NCBI RefSeq assembly: GCF_001647545.1
Contig: NZ_LSZH01000001.1
Location: forward strand, 333,815 to 397,814
From: Acinetobacter sp. SFB
GTDB taxonomy: Bacteria; Pseudomonadota; Gammaproteobacteria; Pseudomonadales; Moraxellaceae
Direction: 5' to 3'
DNA: 64,000 nt
In this document: in pieces, positions 45,657 through 55,850 of the stretch
Layout: every line of letters begins with the position of its first letter
How positions within the stretch are numbered: position 1 is the stretch's first letter
The notes under the pieces: generated by a model
Database searches by the model: none
Seen by the model: only the letters and a program-made list of their open reading frames with translations
What the model was told of the DNA's origin: nothing
Translations under genes and position numbers: made by a program

Positions 45657-45697
45657 AAAATAAAAGTTTAATTCGGCACAAGCATAATTTGCATACT

Positions 45698-46303
45698 CTA
45701 AATTGCAAATTTAAAATAATACTTGCTCTCATCAGAAAAATTGATATGTTGCAGTACATTCTCTGAAATCAAATAATCATAAATTTCAGGAAACGGACCA
45801 AAACCGGAAGCCACATTAATATGTCCGACCTGGCCCAGATTAATCGGATTGAGCTTCCATGCTTGGGCTAAGCATTGGGCATCTTCAAAACTTAACCACG
45901 GGTCGTTTTCACTGATCAGTAAAGTAGTAGGAACGACAGTTTTTAACTGATGAAAATAACGTTGATAATCTTGTTGGCTATCACGTGCAAAGCCGGCTTC
46001 ACCAAAACGTGCAGGATTGGCTGGAGCAACCAAAATCAAATTTTTAATTTTTTGATTGAGTTCAGGGTGCTGCGCCAGTGCTGCAACAGTGGTGAGGCAA
46101 CCAAAGCTATGTGCAACAATTTGGATAGAGCCTTGAATTGGAGACACGGTATTTACAAATTCGCTTATCCAGGTTTCAAGTACCGGTTTATGCCAGTCCT
46201 GTTGTTGCACACGAGAGCATGACATAAGTTGTCGTTGTAACCAAGACTGCCAGTGAGCAGGTTCACTGCCACCTACACCTGGAACAATTACGGTATGAAT
46301 CAT
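45698..46303 (-). CDS. RBBP9/YdeN-family alpha/beta hydrolase
   Basis: 201-residue serine hydrolase-like protein. N-terminal motif VPGVGGSEPAHWQSWLQ matches the family; the nucleophile serine lies in VAHSFGCLTTVAAL (about 66-68), with an acid in SENDPWLSFEDAQ and a histidine in GQVGHINVASGFG, completing a triad. It sits inside the sulfate cluster, after the binding proteins and before cysT. Similar placement in Acinetobacter sulfur operons is plausible, but its substrate and any role in sulfur metabolism are unknown. Confidence 0.8.
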   Translation of the reverse strand: MIHTVIVPGVGGSEPAHWQSWLQRQLMSCSRVQQQDWHKPVLETWISEFVNTVSPIQGSIQIVAHSFGCLTTVAALAQHPELNQKIKNLILVAPANPARFGEAGFARDSQQDYQRYFHQLKTVVPTTLLISENDPWLSFEDAQCLAQAWKLNPINLGQVGHINVASGFGPFPEIYDYLISENVLQHINFSDESKYYFKFAI

Positions 46304-46332
46304 GTCGATGCTCCTCTATCTTTCCAGCGCGA

Positions 46333-47346
46333 TTATTTTGCGTTATTGGCTTTTACGATTTGGTCAAAGATGCCACCATTCTCAAAGTGAGCTTTTTGAA
46401 CTTTATCCCAACCGCCAAATTCCTGATCAATGGTGACAAGTTTAAGTGGCTTGAATACATTGCTATATTTTGCTAACACTTTTGCGTTACGTGGACGGTA
46501 GAAGTTACGTGCTGAAATTTCTTGACCCAATGGAGAGTACAAGAAGTTCAAGTAACCTTGTGCCAGGTATTTGTTGCCTTTTTTCTCGGCATTCTTTTCT
46601 ACAATCGCCACGGGTGGCTCAGCCAGAATAGACAGGCTAGGGGTGACGATTTCGAATTTACCCGGCTGTTCACGAATCGCCAAGTAAGCTTCATTTTCCC
46701 AAGCCAGTAATACGTCACCCATGCCGCGTTCAGCAAATGTTGTTGTTGCACCACGTGCGCCAGAGTCAAGCACTTTGGTGTTTTTATAGATTTTACGCAC
46801 GAATTCTTGAGCCGTTTTATCGTTACCACCGGCTTGGTGTTTCGCCCATGCCCAAGCGGCTAAATAGTTCCAGCGCGCACCGCCAGAAGTTTTAGGATTT
46901 GGCGTGATGATCCCGACACCTGGTTTAACTAAGTCGCCCCAGTCTTTTAGACCTTTCGGGTTGCCTTTACGTACCAAAAAAACAATTGTAGAGGTATAGG
47001 GTGTTGAGTTATGAGGAAGTTTCTTTTGCCAGTCAGCTGGAAGAAGTTTGGTTTTTTGTTCAATCACGTCAATATCCGCAGCAAGCGCAAGCGTCACCAC
47101 ATCAGCATCTAAACCATCAATCACTGCACGTGCTTGTTTGCCAGAACCACCATGAGATTGCTTGAAGTTAATTTTTTGACCGGTACGGCTTTCCCAGTAT
47201 TTGCCGAACTGTTTATTGACATCTTCATAAAGTTCACGGGTTGGGTCATAAGAGACATTTAAAAAGTCTTTTGCGAGTGCGCTAAAAGAGGTAGCAGAGA
47301 TAACTGCTGCTAAAACCCCTAACTTTAATTTTGCTGAAATGCTCAT
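46333..47346 (-). CDS. Sulfate-binding periplasmic protein, copy 1
   Basis: Periplasmic substrate-binding subunit for the CysTWA importer, 337 residues from the ATG at 47346 ([10 protein letters not shown]). Signal peptide ends SALA. The segments [52 protein letters not shown] and [19 protein letters not shown] are sulfate/thiosulfate-binding family markers. Copy 2 lies directly upstream with most of the sequence identical, including at DNA level, so it is a tandem duplication. Which of the two prefers thiosulfate cannot be read. Confidence 0.92.
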   Translation of the reverse strand: MSISAKLKLGVLAAVISATSFSALAKDFLNVSYDPTRELYEDVNKQFGKYWESRTGQKINFKQSHGGSGKQARAVIDGLDADVVTLALAADIDVIEQKTKLLPADWQKKLPHNSTPYTSTIVFLVRKGNPKGLKDWGDLVKPGVGIITPNPKTSGGARWNYLAAWAWAKHQAGGNDKTAQEFVRKIYKNTKVLDSGARGATTTFAERGMGDVLLAWENEAYLAIREQPGKFEIVTPSLSILAEPPVAIVEKNAEKKGNKYLAQGYLNFLYSPLGQEISARNFYRPRNAKVLAKYSNVFKPLKLVTIDQEFGGWDKVQKAHFENGGIFDQIVKANNAK

Positions 47347-47478
47347 GCCAACCTCAATATTCTTAACTGTTTTGTAACATGAATGCAGAATAGCGCCATA
47401 CTTTATGCATAAAAAATAATAAAAAATGAATTTAATATGAAAAAAAGAGATAAAAGAAGCCTGTTCCGTATCCAAAGC

Positions 47479-47502
47479 ACTGGCCTTATCAATAAAGCCA
47501 GT
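47479..47502 (-). terminator. Stem-loop after sulfate-binding copy 2
   Basis: Arms ACTGGC/GCCAGT with a 12-base loop, 22 bases past the stop on the minus strand. No T-run, so termination may be partial; it could allow read-through into copy 1. Confidence 0.45.
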
Positions 47503-47523
47503 ACTGTTCTTAATTTTCCCAAA

Positions 47524-48528
47524 TTATTTGGTGCTATTTGCTTTTACGATTTGGTCGAAAATACCGCCATTATCAAAATGTTGTTTTTGAACCTTAGTCC
47601 AGCCACCAAATTCTTTATCAATGGTCACCAGCTTTAATGGTTTGAATACGGATTTGTATTTTGCCAATACAGCCGCATTGCGCGGACGATAAAAGTTGTT
47701 GGCAGCCACAGTCTGGCCTGCAGGTGAGTACAGATAGTTTAAGTAAGCTTTCGCTATGTTCAGATTGCCATCTTTCTGTGCATTCTTTTCAACAATCGCT
47801 ACAGGCGGTTCTGCCAAAATAGACAATGACGGTGTGATAATTTCAAACTTGCCCGGCTGTTCACGAATTGCCAAGTGAGCTTCATTTTCCCAAGCCAGTA
47901 ATACATCGCCAATACCGCGTTCAGCAAATGTGGTGGTTGCACCACGTGCGCCAGAATCAAGAACTTTGGTATTTTTATAGATTTTGCGTACAAATTCTTG
48001 GGCTTTGGTATCGTTGCCACCCGGTTGGTGTTTTGCCCACGCCCATGCTGCTAAATAGTTCCAGCGTGCACCGCCAGAGGTTTTAGGATTAGGTGTGATA
48101 ATTCCGATGTCGGGTTTAACCAAATCGCCCCAATCTTTAATGCCTTTCGGATTGCCTTTATGTACCAGAAATACGATGGTTGAGGTATAAGGGGTCGAGT
48201 TATTGGGAAACTTTTTCTGCCAGTCTTTTGGCAGCAGATTTGTATTTTCAGCAATGGCATCAATATCTGCAGCCAGCGCTAAAGTCACAACGTCTGCATC
48301 AAGACCATCAATGACGGAACGTGCCTGTTTGCCTGAACCGCCGTGTGATTGTTTGAAGTTAATTTCTTGGCCTGTGGTTTTCTTCCAATATGCACCAAAC
48401 TCTTTATTATAGTTTTCATACAGTTCACGAGTTGGATCGTAAGAAACGTTTAAAAAGTCTTTTGCAAGCGCACTAAAAGATGTTGCCGAAATAACTGCTG
48501 CTAAAACCCCGATTTTTAATGAGCGCAT
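47524..48528 (-). CDS. Sulfate-binding periplasmic protein, copy 2
   Basis: Tandem paralogue of the preceding gene, 334 residues, signal peptide about 1-22 (ending ALA). It shares the segments [56 protein letters not shown] and [16 protein letters not shown] with copy 1; differences concentrate in the middle and C-terminal half. It is the first gene of the sulfur set on the minus strand and probably carries the main promoter, since 166 bases upstream separate it from divergent pabC. Confidence 0.92.
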   Translation of the reverse strand: MRSLKIGVLAAVISATSFSALAKDFLNVSYDPTRELYENYNKEFGAYWKKTTGQEINFKQSHGGSGKQARSVIDGLDADVVTLALAADIDAIAENTNLLPKDWQKKFPNNSTPYTSTIVFLVHKGNPKGIKDWGDLVKPDIGIITPNPKTSGGARWNYLAAWAWAKHQPGGNDTKAQEFVRKIYKNTKVLDSGARGATTTFAERGIGDVLLAWENEAHLAIREQPGKFEIITPSLSILAEPPVAIVEKNAQKDGNLNIAKAYLNYLYSPAGQTVAANNFYRPRNAAVLAKYKSVFKPLKLVTIDKEFGGWTKVQKQHFDNGGIFDQIVKANSTK

Positions 48529-48694
48529 TTTTGCTATCCTTTACATTTAAATTATTTATGTTTTGTACAATGCGGAGAATAGCGTCATCTTTTTTATTAA
48601 AAAAATAATAAGAAATGAATTTGATATGAATAAAAAAGCTATAAATCTAAGACTGCTGTTTTAAACTAAGTCATCATTCACAGGACGCTTTGTT

Positions 48695-49507
48695 ATGCCA
48701 TGTTTTAAGAATGCAGAGGAAATAAACGAAATTTCATTATTGGATCGCGCTTTCCATTATGGTGATGGCTGTTTTACGACAGCGCGTGTGCGGCATGGCA
48801 AAATAGAGCTTGAAAACCTGCATATGGCACGGCTGCATTTAGGTTGTGAACGACTGCTGTTAAAAGCTGATTTGAGTGTGATTCAAAAAAGCTTGGTTTT
48901 ACTGCAAAAGAAATTTTTAGCAGTGAATGGTACGTTTAAAATCATTATTAGTCGTGGTGAAGGACAGCGCGGATACAGCTTGCCTGAGCATTCAGCGGAT
49001 GTATGGGTGTTTTTTTATCCTCAGGTTGTTGATGATTTTCAAATTGAAAAAATTAAATCGGGTGTACTGCAGCAAGCCTTAGGTCTAACCATGCCAAGTC
49101 TGGTTGGAGTAAAAAGCCTGAATCGTTTGGAACAGGTGTTGTTAAAAAGTGAGGCCGATCAAAAAGGATGGGCGGAAGCACTGGTAACCGATGTGCAAGG
49201 CACTGTTGTTGAAGGAGTAAGCAGTAATTGTTTCATTCGTTTAAACAATACATGGATTACGCCAGAACTTCGTTATAATGGCGTCCATGGTGTGATGCGC
49301 GCGGAGATATTATCTCGTATGCAACAACAAGGTATTCATTGCCAACAGCGCTTTATTGATATGGAAGAAATTTCAAAATTTGAAAGTCTGTTTTTCTGTA
49401 ATGCCTTAAGTCCAATGAAAGTTGTGACTGAACTTAATCAGCAAACTTTGAATGTTCAAGCCTGTATTGAACTGTTTAATATCCTTCAACTGAATCAGAT
49501 TCGTTAA
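48695..49507 (+). CDS. pabC: Aminodeoxychorismate lyase
   Basis: PLP-dependent lyase that makes 4-aminobenzoate and pyruvate from aminodeoxychorismate for folate synthesis. 270 residues, fold type IV. The N-terminus LDRAFHYGDGCFTTARVRHG and the lysine region VGVKSLNRLEQVLLKSEAD are diagnostic; QGTVVEGVSSNCFIRL holds cofactor-phosphate contacts. mltG begins two bases after the stop (49509) and tmk follows, the pabC-mltG-tmk order found in many gammaproteobacteria. Confidence 0.92.
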   Translation: MPCFKNAEEINEISLLDRAFHYGDGCFTTARVRHGKIELENLHMARLHLGCERLLLKADLSVIQKSLVLLQKKFLAVNGTFKIIISRGEGQRGYSLPEHSADVWVFFYPQVVDDFQIEKIKSGVLQQALGLTMPSLVGVKSLNRLEQVLLKSEADQKGWAEALVTDVQGTVVEGVSSNCFIRLNNTWITPELRYNGVHGVMRAEILSRMQQQGIHCQQRFIDMEEISKFESLFFCNALSPMKVVTELNQQTLNVQACIELFNILQLNQIR

Positions 49508-49508
49508 T

Positions 49509-50558
49509 ATGTCCAGCACACAGAAAAATTCAAAAAAGAAAGCCAGAAAAGCATTTCCATTGAAAGGTTTGATCATTCTATTCCTGGGTTTTGTGGTGAT
49601 GGCTTCAGTCATCTTATGGTCAAGCTTATTTAAGGCTTACCCCGTCCAAGGTCAAAAGCAGATGCTGGCGATTGGAACTGGTGATACCTATTCAGGTTTT
49701 ATTGATCGCTTAGCCAAAGAAGATAAAGTCAGTTTTCCCATTATATTAAAGCTTTATCAAAAAATTATGATTCATGACACCATGAAAGCCGGTGTGTATG
49801 AAGTGCGTCAGGGCATGACTATTCGTCAAGTGATGGATATGGTAGCGAATTCTGAAAATGCGCAAATGAACCGTATTTTAGTGATTGAAGGAACGACCTT
49901 TAAACAGTTAGTTGAACTTCTAAAGAAAGATGATCTAGTCACCAAAGAAGTGCTGAATCTTCCGCAGGAGCAGATGCTGCAAGCGTTGAATATTCCGTTT
50001 ACGCATCCTGAAGGTCTGTTTGCGCCGGATACCTATTTCTTTGCCAAAGGCGAAACAGATAAAAAGATTCTGACGGATTTGTATAATCGTCAAATGAAAT
50101 CTTTAGATGCCGCATGGACAAATCGCGCCTCGGATTTACCTTATAAAGATAAATATGAAGCCTTGATTATGGCTTCAATTGTTGAAAAAGAAACCAGTCT
50201 CGACCGTGAACTTGAACAGGTTTCCGGTGTGTTTGTGCGCCGTTTAAAAATGGGCATGCGTCTGCAAACTGACCCTACTGTGATTTATGGCATGGGAGAT
50301 AATTATAAAGGCAATATCACCCGCACTGATTTACGTACACCGACTTCTTATAACACTTATACCAATAATGGTTTGCCGCCCACACCGATTGCGTTACCTA
50401 GTCAAAAAGCCATTGAAGCTGCAATGCATCCCGATGCATCAAACAATATCTATTTTGTGGCAACAGGTAATGGTGGACATAAATTTACGGCAAGTTTAGA
50501 TGAGCATAATCGTGCAGTGCAAGATTACTTGTCAGTTTTAAAATCGAAGCAGGAGTGA
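49509..50558 (+). CDS. mltG: Endolytic peptidoglycan transglycosylase MltG
   Basis: Inner-membrane lytic transglycosylase that cuts nascent glycan strands and helps set their length. 349 residues, one helix at about 18-40 after a very basic cytoplasmic tail, a LysM-like subdomain, then the catalytic YceG domain. The catalytic glutamate lies in IMASIVEKETSLDRE near 220, and the C-terminal LRTPTSYNTYTNNGLPPTPI is highly conserved. It is between pabC and tmk, three bases before the tmk start. Confidence 0.94.
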   Translation: MSSTQKNSKKKARKAFPLKGLIILFLGFVVMASVILWSSLFKAYPVQGQKQMLAIGTGDTYSGFIDRLAKEDKVSFPIILKLYQKIMIHDTMKAGVYEVRQGMTIRQVMDMVANSENAQMNRILVIEGTTFKQLVELLKKDDLVTKEVLNLPQEQMLQALNIPFTHPEGLFAPDTYFFAKGETDKKILTDLYNRQMKSLDAAWTNRASDLPYKDKYEALIMASIVEKETSLDRELEQVSGVFVRRLKMGMRLQTDPTVIYGMGDNYKGNITRTDLRTPTSYNTYTNNGLPPTPIALPSQKAIEAAMHPDASNNIYFVATGNGGHKFTASLDEHNRAVQDYLSVLKSKQE

Positions 50559-50561
50559 GGG

Positions 50562-51161
50562 ATGTTTATTAGTTTTGAAGGCACTGAAGGTGTCGGGAAA
50601 ACCACACTCATTCGTAAAATGTATGACTATTTGGAACAGCAAGGTCGGCAAGTCGTGCTTACTCGTGAGCCGGGTGGCACACCGATGGCAGAACAGATCC
50701 GTTCACTACTGTTGTCGGTTAATCATGAAGAAAGTATGGCCCATGATACCGAGCTGCTTTTAATGTATGCAGCACGTGCACAACATTTACAGCAAGTCAT
50801 TGTACCGGCCTTGACTGCGGGTAAAACCGTACTCTGTGATCGTTTTACCGATGCCAGTTTCGCTTATCAGTGTGCGGGGCGTGGTTTAAGCAAAGAAAAA
50901 TTGCAGTTATTGAATGCAAATTTTGTCTCACATATGCCAAATATCACTTTTTGGCTGGATGCACCGACAGAACTGGGCATGTCACGCGCACGTGAGCGCG
51001 GTGCACTGGATCGGTTTGAACAAGAAAAAGCCACTTTCTTTGAGAAAGTACGTTCAGGTTATCAGGAACTTTGGGGGCAACAAGGTAAACGAATTAAGCG
51101 CATAGATGCGACACAAACGCCAGATCAGGTATTTGAACAGGCAGTGGCTTATCTGAAATAA
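50562..51161 (+). CDS. tmk: Thymidylate kinase
   Basis: Phosphorylates dTMP to dTDP. 199 residues. P-loop GTEGVGKTT at 7-15, DRF/DRY-type motif CDRFTDASFAYQC, and the LID segment ARERGALDRFEQEKATFF. Starts three bases after mltG stops, with GGGATG at the boundary. Last gene in this operon; no strong terminator seen before the next gene at 51256. Confidence 0.95.
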   Translation: MFISFEGTEGVGKTTLIRKMYDYLEQQGRQVVLTREPGGTPMAEQIRSLLLSVNHEESMAHDTELLLMYAARAQHLQQVIVPALTAGKTVLCDRFTDASFAYQCAGRGLSKEKLQLLNANFVSHMPNITFWLDAPTELGMSRARERGALDRFEQEKATFFEKVRSGYQELWGQQGKRIKRIDATQTPDQVFEQAVAYLK

Positions 51162-51255
51162 CTTTTCAAGATTAAAACAAAGATCAAAAAGATCAGTGCT
51201 TAAAGTAGATTATTCTTTTATATTCGGCATGATCAAGGATGAAGATAGAATATAA

Positions 51256-51672
51256 ATGAAAAGTACCAAAGCAGAAATCATTGCTTTTTTACAGGCTGAA
51301 TTTCCACAAAGTCTGGAAAAATGTGAAATAGAAAAAGTGACTGAAAAAGGCGCATCCATTATTTATCGTGTGGGAGCTGCGGATTTAAGACCAGGTGGAA
51401 CGGTGTCAGGACCGACCATGATGACTGCGGCCGATTATGCGCTTTATATTGCGATACTGGGCGAGATCGGCATTGTCGCGTTGGCAGTCACCACCAGTTT
51501 ATCCATCAATTTTTTAAGAAAACCTACAGCAGAACAGAATATTCGTGCGGTTTGCAAATTAATGAAAGTCGGCAAGGCACTGATAGTTGGAGATGTATGG
51601 TTGTATTCAATTGATTCGGAAGAACCGATTGCGCATGCTGTAAGCACCTATTCCATACCGCCTCAGCGATAA
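51256..51672 (+). CDS. PaaI-family hotdog thioesterase
   Basis: 138 residues with the single hotdog fold. The active-site region LRPGGTVSGPTMMTAADYALYIAIL (here the usual Asn-Gly pattern around the catalytic Asp is replaced by a P-G-G-T-V-S-G-P stretch) and TTSLSINFLRKPTAEQNI match the PaaI/DUF4442 branch. Acts on acyl-CoA or aryl-CoA esters; the substrate is unknown. Its own weak promoter may lie in the 94-base gap after tmk. Terminator at 51692. Confidence 0.78.
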   Translation: MKSTKAEIIAFLQAEFPQSLEKCEIEKVTEKGASIIYRVGAADLRPGGTVSGPTMMTAADYALYIAILGEIGIVALAVTTSLSINFLRKPTAEQNIRAVCKLMKVGKALIVGDVWLYSIDSEEPIAHAVSTYSIPPQR

Positions 51673-51691
51673 ATAGAGGTGATGCAGCGAT

Positions 51692-51721
51692 AAAAAGCCG
51701 AACAAACATGTTCGGCTTTTT
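51692..51721. terminator. Terminator between the thioesterase and nadB
   Basis: Eight-base perfect stem GCCGAACA/TGTTCGGC with loop AACA and flanking A and T runs; convergent genes on either side. Confidence 0.9.
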
Positions 51722-51750
51722 ACTGATTTGATCATTATTAAAATTTAAGG

Positions 51751-53388
51751 CTAAGCATTAACCAAAGGCGTTTCGACTTTAAAATTAGGTGGCATCAGTA
51801 CAGTTTTACGCAGTTCATCCGAGAGTTCAGGATAATCCAAAGTAAAGTGCAGACCGCGTGATTCTTTACGCTCCATCGCACAGCGTACAATCATCTCAGA
51901 CACCAGAACCAGATTGCGCAGTTCAATCAGGTTTTTACTGACTTGATAATCGTGATAATACTCGTTGATTTCCCGTTTCAGCATTTCAATACGGTGTAGG
52001 GCACGTTCCAAACGTTTGGTAGTTCGTACAATACCGACATAGTTCCACATGGTCTGACGCAGTTCATCCCAGTTTTGTAGAATCACTACATCTTCATCCG
52101 GATTCATCGCCTGAGAATCATCCCAAGCGGGCACATGGGGAGATTTATATTGGGTATCAAACTGACTTTCAATATGTTTTGCAGCGCTCATGCCATACAC
52201 AAAACATTCTAAAAGTGAGTTGCTGGCCATTCGGTTAGCACCATGCAATCCGGTATACGAGGTTTCCCCAATCGCATAGAGTCCTTCAATATCGGTCTGG
52301 CTGTGTTCATCGACCACCACACCGCCGCAAGTATAGTGTGCAGCAGGAACCACCGGAATCATTTCTGTGGTGATGTCGATGCCCAGTTCCAATAGACGGG
52401 CATATAAGGTAGGGAAATGTTCCTTCACAAACTTGGCCGGCTTATGGGTGATATCCAGCCACACATGACGAATCCCTAAACGCTTAATTTCATAGTCAAT
52501 GGCACGTGCCACAATATCACGTGGTGCAAGTTCAGCACGTTCGTCAAAACGCAACATGAAGCGTTCACCATCGGGCAGACGTAAATAGGCACCTTCACCA
52601 CGCATGGCTTCAGTAATCAAAAATGAACGTGCTTGAGGGTGATAAAGACAGGTTGGATGGAACTGGTTAAACTCCATATTGGCTACACGACAGCCAGCAC
52701 GATAGGCCATGGCAATACCATCACCAGTCGCTATATCCGGATTAGAAGTATAGAGATAGGCTTTCATGGCTCCACCACATGCCAAAGCGGTAGAGGGTGC
52801 TAAGAAGGTATGAACTTTTTCAGTTTTTTCATCTAAAGCGTATAAACCCAGAGCGCGATTGCCTTGATCTTTCAGCCCTAATTTTTGGGATGTAATCAGA
52901 TCAATGGCAATGTAGTTTTCAAAAATAGTGATGTTCTGTTTTTCTTGAGCGCGTTCAACTAAAGTGGTTGAAATGGCACGACCGGTTGCATCTGCGGCAT
53001 GAATAATACGGCGCTGTGAATGACCACCTTCACGAGTTAAATGCAGTTGTTCTTGTTCGTCTAAGGTGAATTGGACACCATGTTTTAAAAGGAAATCAAC
53101 CGATGGTTTGCCGCCTTCAACCGTTTGTTTGACCGCCTCAATTTCACATAACTGTGCACCTGCAATCATGGTGTCATCAATGTGCTGTTCAATTGAATCG
53201 GTTTCATCTAGAACAGCCGCGACACCACCTTGTGCATAAAAAGTACTTGCATCTGTTAAAGTCGATTTTGCCAAAACTGCAATATTGAAATGATCGGGTA
53301 GCGATAAAGCCAGACTTAAACCAGCACCGCCACTTCCCACAATGATCACATCAAAATGATGCGTAGTGTTTAAATTAGACATGTCCAT
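51751..53388 (-). CDS. nadB: L-aspartate oxidase
   Basis: FAD enzyme for the first step of de novo NAD synthesis (aspartate to iminoaspartate). 545 residues. Dinucleotide-binding motif GSGGAG at 18-23, active-site regions [17 protein letters not shown] and [11 protein letters not shown], and [17 protein letters not shown]-terminal helical domain with the arginine-rich end. An ATG at 53382 is an alternative start. It diverges from the Deg protease. nadA and nadC are not next to it. Confidence 0.95.
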   Translation of the reverse strand: MDMSNLNTTHHFDVIIVGSGGAGLSLALSLPDHFNIAVLAKSTLTDASTFYAQGGVAAVLDETDSIEQHIDDTMIAGAQLCEIEAVKQTVEGGKPSVDFLLKHGVQFTLDEQEQLHLTREGGHSQRRIIHAADATGRAISTTLVERAQEKQNITIFENYIAIDLITSQKLGLKDQGNRALGLYALDEKTEKVHTFLAPSTALACGGAMKAYLYTSNPDIATGDGIAMAYRAGCRVANMEFNQFHPTCLYHPQARSFLITEAMRGEGAYLRLPDGERFMLRFDERAELAPRDIVARAIDYEIKRLGIRHVWLDITHKPAKFVKEHFPTLYARLLELGIDITTEMIPVVPAAHYTCGGVVVDEHSQTDIEGLYAIGETSYTGLHGANRMASNSLLECFVYGMSAAKHIESQFDTQYKSPHVPAWDDSQAMNPDEDVVILQNWDELRQTMWNYVGIVRTTKRLERALHRIEMLKREINEYYHDYQVSKNLIELRNLVLVSEMIVRCAMERKESRGLHFTLDYPELSDELRKTVLMPPNFKVETPLVNA

Positions 53389-53617
53389 CAGCTAATTCGA
53401 AAAAAAAGTTCGCTAATAACACCGCTTTTTTGATCAAAAAACAAGAGCTAATATGCTAATGTATGATGAGAAAAAGTAATAAACCAACAAACTTTTAAGA
53501 AATCTTTAAGCTGTTGTTTATACAAATATAATCAAACATCTTATTACACCAGATAGACAAGGTTTATGCTAAAAAATGTCTACACATATTTATAACGAAA
53601 TGGAGCGAAGGCTTTAT

Positions 53618-55000
53618 ATGAATAATCGCTATGTACAAAAAGGAATTTATGCTGTGGTATTTACCATGGCGACAGTGCAAACCCAAGCAGCATCGACAGT
53701 CGACTTTTCTAATTTAGTTGAACAGGTCAGTCCTGCAGTGGTCAGTGTAAATGTCGTTAAAAAAATGACAGAGCAAGAATTGCTACAGCAGCAAGTTCCT
53801 GAAATATTGAAACGTTTCTTTGGCAATCGAGTGATTATTCCTCAACAACAGGCACCACAAGAAAAAACTGGATATGGTAGTGCATTCTTTATTAGCAAAG
53901 ATGGTTATTTGTTGACCAATCACCATGTGGTAGAAGATGCATCTAAAGTCACGATCATGCTGAACGATCGCCGTGAAATTGATGCTACTGTGGTTGGAAG
54001 TGATGAGCGTACCGATGTTGCACTTTTAAAAGTCAATGGCTCGAATTTTCCTGAATTACGTACCGGCAATGTTGATCGCCTCAGAGTAGGAGAGCCGGTA
54101 CTGGCGATTGGTTCACCCTTTGGCTTTGATTATTCTGCATCAGCTGGCATTGTCAGTGCGAAAATGCGCAACATGATGGGAGAAACTTCAGTTCCTTTTA
54201 TCCAAACCGATGTGGCTTTGAATCCAGGGAATTCGGGGGGGCCATTGTTTAACCAAAATGGTGAAGTGGTTGGGGTGAATTCGCGGATCTTTAGTGGGAC
54301 TGGAGGATATATGGGCTTATCCTTCTCTATTCCGATTGATGTGGCCATGGATGTGGCAGAGCAGCTGAAAAAGAACGGCAAGGTGACACGTTCATACTTA
54401 GGCGTAATGCTGCAAGATATCGATCGTACCCTTGCGGAATCTTATAACCTGTCCAAACCTGAAGGTGCGCTGGTGACACAGGTGGCACCAAATTCTCCAG
54501 CCGCCAAAGCCGGCTTTAAGTCCGGCGATGTCATTTTGAAATATAATGGGTCACCCATTTCAAGAACTTCGGATTTGCTTAATTACCTAAACCGCACTAC
54601 ACCCAATCAACACATTCAATTGCAAGTTTTACGCGATGATAAAACCCGGAATATCTCCGCAACATTGACCACTGCCCCAGATGATACTCCAGCAAAAGTG
54701 GAACAAACTGCTGAACAAAAAGGTCCAGTTATCGGCGTGAGTATTCGTAACCTCACTGCCGCGGAACAAACGCAGCTGAATGTCAAGGGCGGTATTTTGG
54801 TCGAGGAAGTGAAGCGAGGGGGAGTTGCTGCACAAGCACGTATGACGGCAGGGGACATCATTACTCAAATCAATAATAAAACCATTTTGAACAGTAATGA
54901 TTTTATTAAATCTGTGTCTGAGTTGAAAAAAGGCTCAATTGCACGTGTTTCGGTAATTCGTCAAGATCAACGCGCAATTTTGGGCATGCGGATTGAATAG
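53618..55000 (+). CDS. Do/DegQ-family periplasmic serine protease
   Basis: Trypsin-like envelope protease/chaperone with two PDZ domains, 460 residues from the ATG at 53618 (eight bases after GAAGG); an upstream ATG at 53576 adds a poor leader. Signal peptide ends QTQA (about 24). Triad: H103 (TNHHVV), D133 (RTDVALL), S206 (NPGNSGGPL). PDZ1 follows at about 275-370 and PDZ2 at about 385-460. The MucD/DegQ-like group includes quality-control proteases for outer-membrane proteins. No mucA or rpoE gene is adjacent. Confidence 0.92.
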   Translation: MNNRYVQKGIYAVVFTMATVQTQAASTVDFSNLVEQVSPAVVSVNVVKKMTEQELLQQQVPEILKRFFGNRVIIPQQQAPQEKTGYGSAFFISKDGYLLTNHHVVEDASKVTIMLNDRREIDATVVGSDERTDVALLKVNGSNFPELRTGNVDRLRVGEPVLAIGSPFGFDYSASAGIVSAKMRNMMGETSVPFIQTDVALNPGNSGGPLFNQNGEVVGVNSRIFSGTGGYMGLSFSIPIDVAMDVAEQLKKNGKVTRSYLGVMLQDIDRTLAESYNLSKPEGALVTQVAPNSPAAKAGFKSGDVILKYNGSPISRTSDLLNYLNRTTPNQHIQLQVLRDDKTRNISATLTTAPDDTPAKVEQTAEQKGPVIGVSIRNLTAAEQTQLNVKGGILVEEVKRGGVAAQARMTAGDIITQINNKTILNSNDFIKSVSELKKGSIARVSVIRQDQRAILGMRIE

Positions 55001-55020
55001 TCTCAATAAATGAACAGCAA

Positions 55021-55047
55021 AACCACTCTGAAAATGAGTGGTTTTTA
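55021..55047 (+). terminator. Terminator after the Deg protease gene
   Basis: AAAACCACTC...GAGTGGTTTTT, seven-base stem ACCACTC/GAGTGGT with a seven-base loop. It lies inside a longer frame that would start at 55010, which argues for the later start of the next gene. Confidence 0.8.
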
Positions 55048-55135
55048 TATTTTGCAATTTTACTCGATCTTAAAATTACGTAGACTGTGTTTCCTTGAAC
55101 GAAATTTTTGCAACGAGTACGGGTTTAAAGAATAT

Positions 55136-55597
55136 ATGAGCACAGTTTTTGATTTGGAAATGACCGTTCAAGCAGAGCATATTGACAGTTTGGGACATGT
55201 CAATAATGTGGTGTATATGCAATGGATACAGGACGTTGCTACTGCCCATATTGACGCTTTGGGTTTGGGACTCAAGGAGTATCTTGAGCTGAAGCATGCG
55301 ATGGTGGCAATTGAACATCATGTGCAATATCGAAAAGCTGCGTTTGAAGGCGAAAAAATTATCTTGCGCACCTGGTTGAATGATCTCAACGCACTCTATT
55401 CTTTTCGCCAGTACGTTTTCTATCGTCCTCAAGACCAAAGTGTTTTATTCACGGGAAATACCAAATGGGCGTGTATTGAAATCGCAACAGGTCGTCCAAA
55501 ACGCATGTCACCGACGTTTACCCAAGCCTATCAACCGATAGCAGCTGATATTAATCCGCTAGATTTCACCAATATCCATTTAAAAGGTGAAGATTGA
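55136..55597 (+). CDS. Acyl-CoA thioesterase (4HBT family)
   Basis: 153 residues from the ATG at 55136 (MSTVFDLEMT). Single hotdog fold; the catalytic aspartate is in QAEHIDSLGHVNNVVYMQW, and the later segment FTGNTKWACIEIATGRPKRM is typical. The family hydrolyses acyl-CoA esters, including 4-hydroxybenzoyl-CoA and FadM-type long-chain substrates. The earlier in-frame start at 55010 would include the terminator at 55021, so it is rejected. Single gene. Confidence 0.85.
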   Translation: MSTVFDLEMTVQAEHIDSLGHVNNVVYMQWIQDVATAHIDALGLGLKEYLELKHAMVAIEHHVQYRKAAFEGEKIILRTWLNDLNALYSFRQYVFYRPQDQSVLFTGNTKWACIEIATGRPKRMSPTFTQAYQPIAADINPLDFTNIHLKGED

Positions 55598-55850
55598 TAG
55601 CTACCTTCCTGTCGAGAAAAGCTTAAAAGATCGGATTAAAGTGCTGTCATTACATTTATATATCAATACTGGGATAAGGCGGATTTATCGCAAAGTTTTG
55701 CAGAAGAAAGCGACTATTTTTAAAAGCTCACTGTATTTTTAACTATCTACTGCTTATACTGTGCAACATCTTCGGAATATCCTTTTTTGCACGTCATAAA
55801 TACTTTGTTCATTCAAGTATGTGATTGTGTGTTTTGATTTAGAGTAGTTT

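Noticed and set aside
47347..47475. N-terminal extension of sulfate-binding copy 1
   Set aside because: The extension lies in the intergenic region and precedes a normal signal peptide that starts at 47346.
55010..55135. N-terminal extension of the thioesterase at 55136
   Set aside because: It would translate through the terminator of the protease gene, and the hotdog domain starts at the later ATG.
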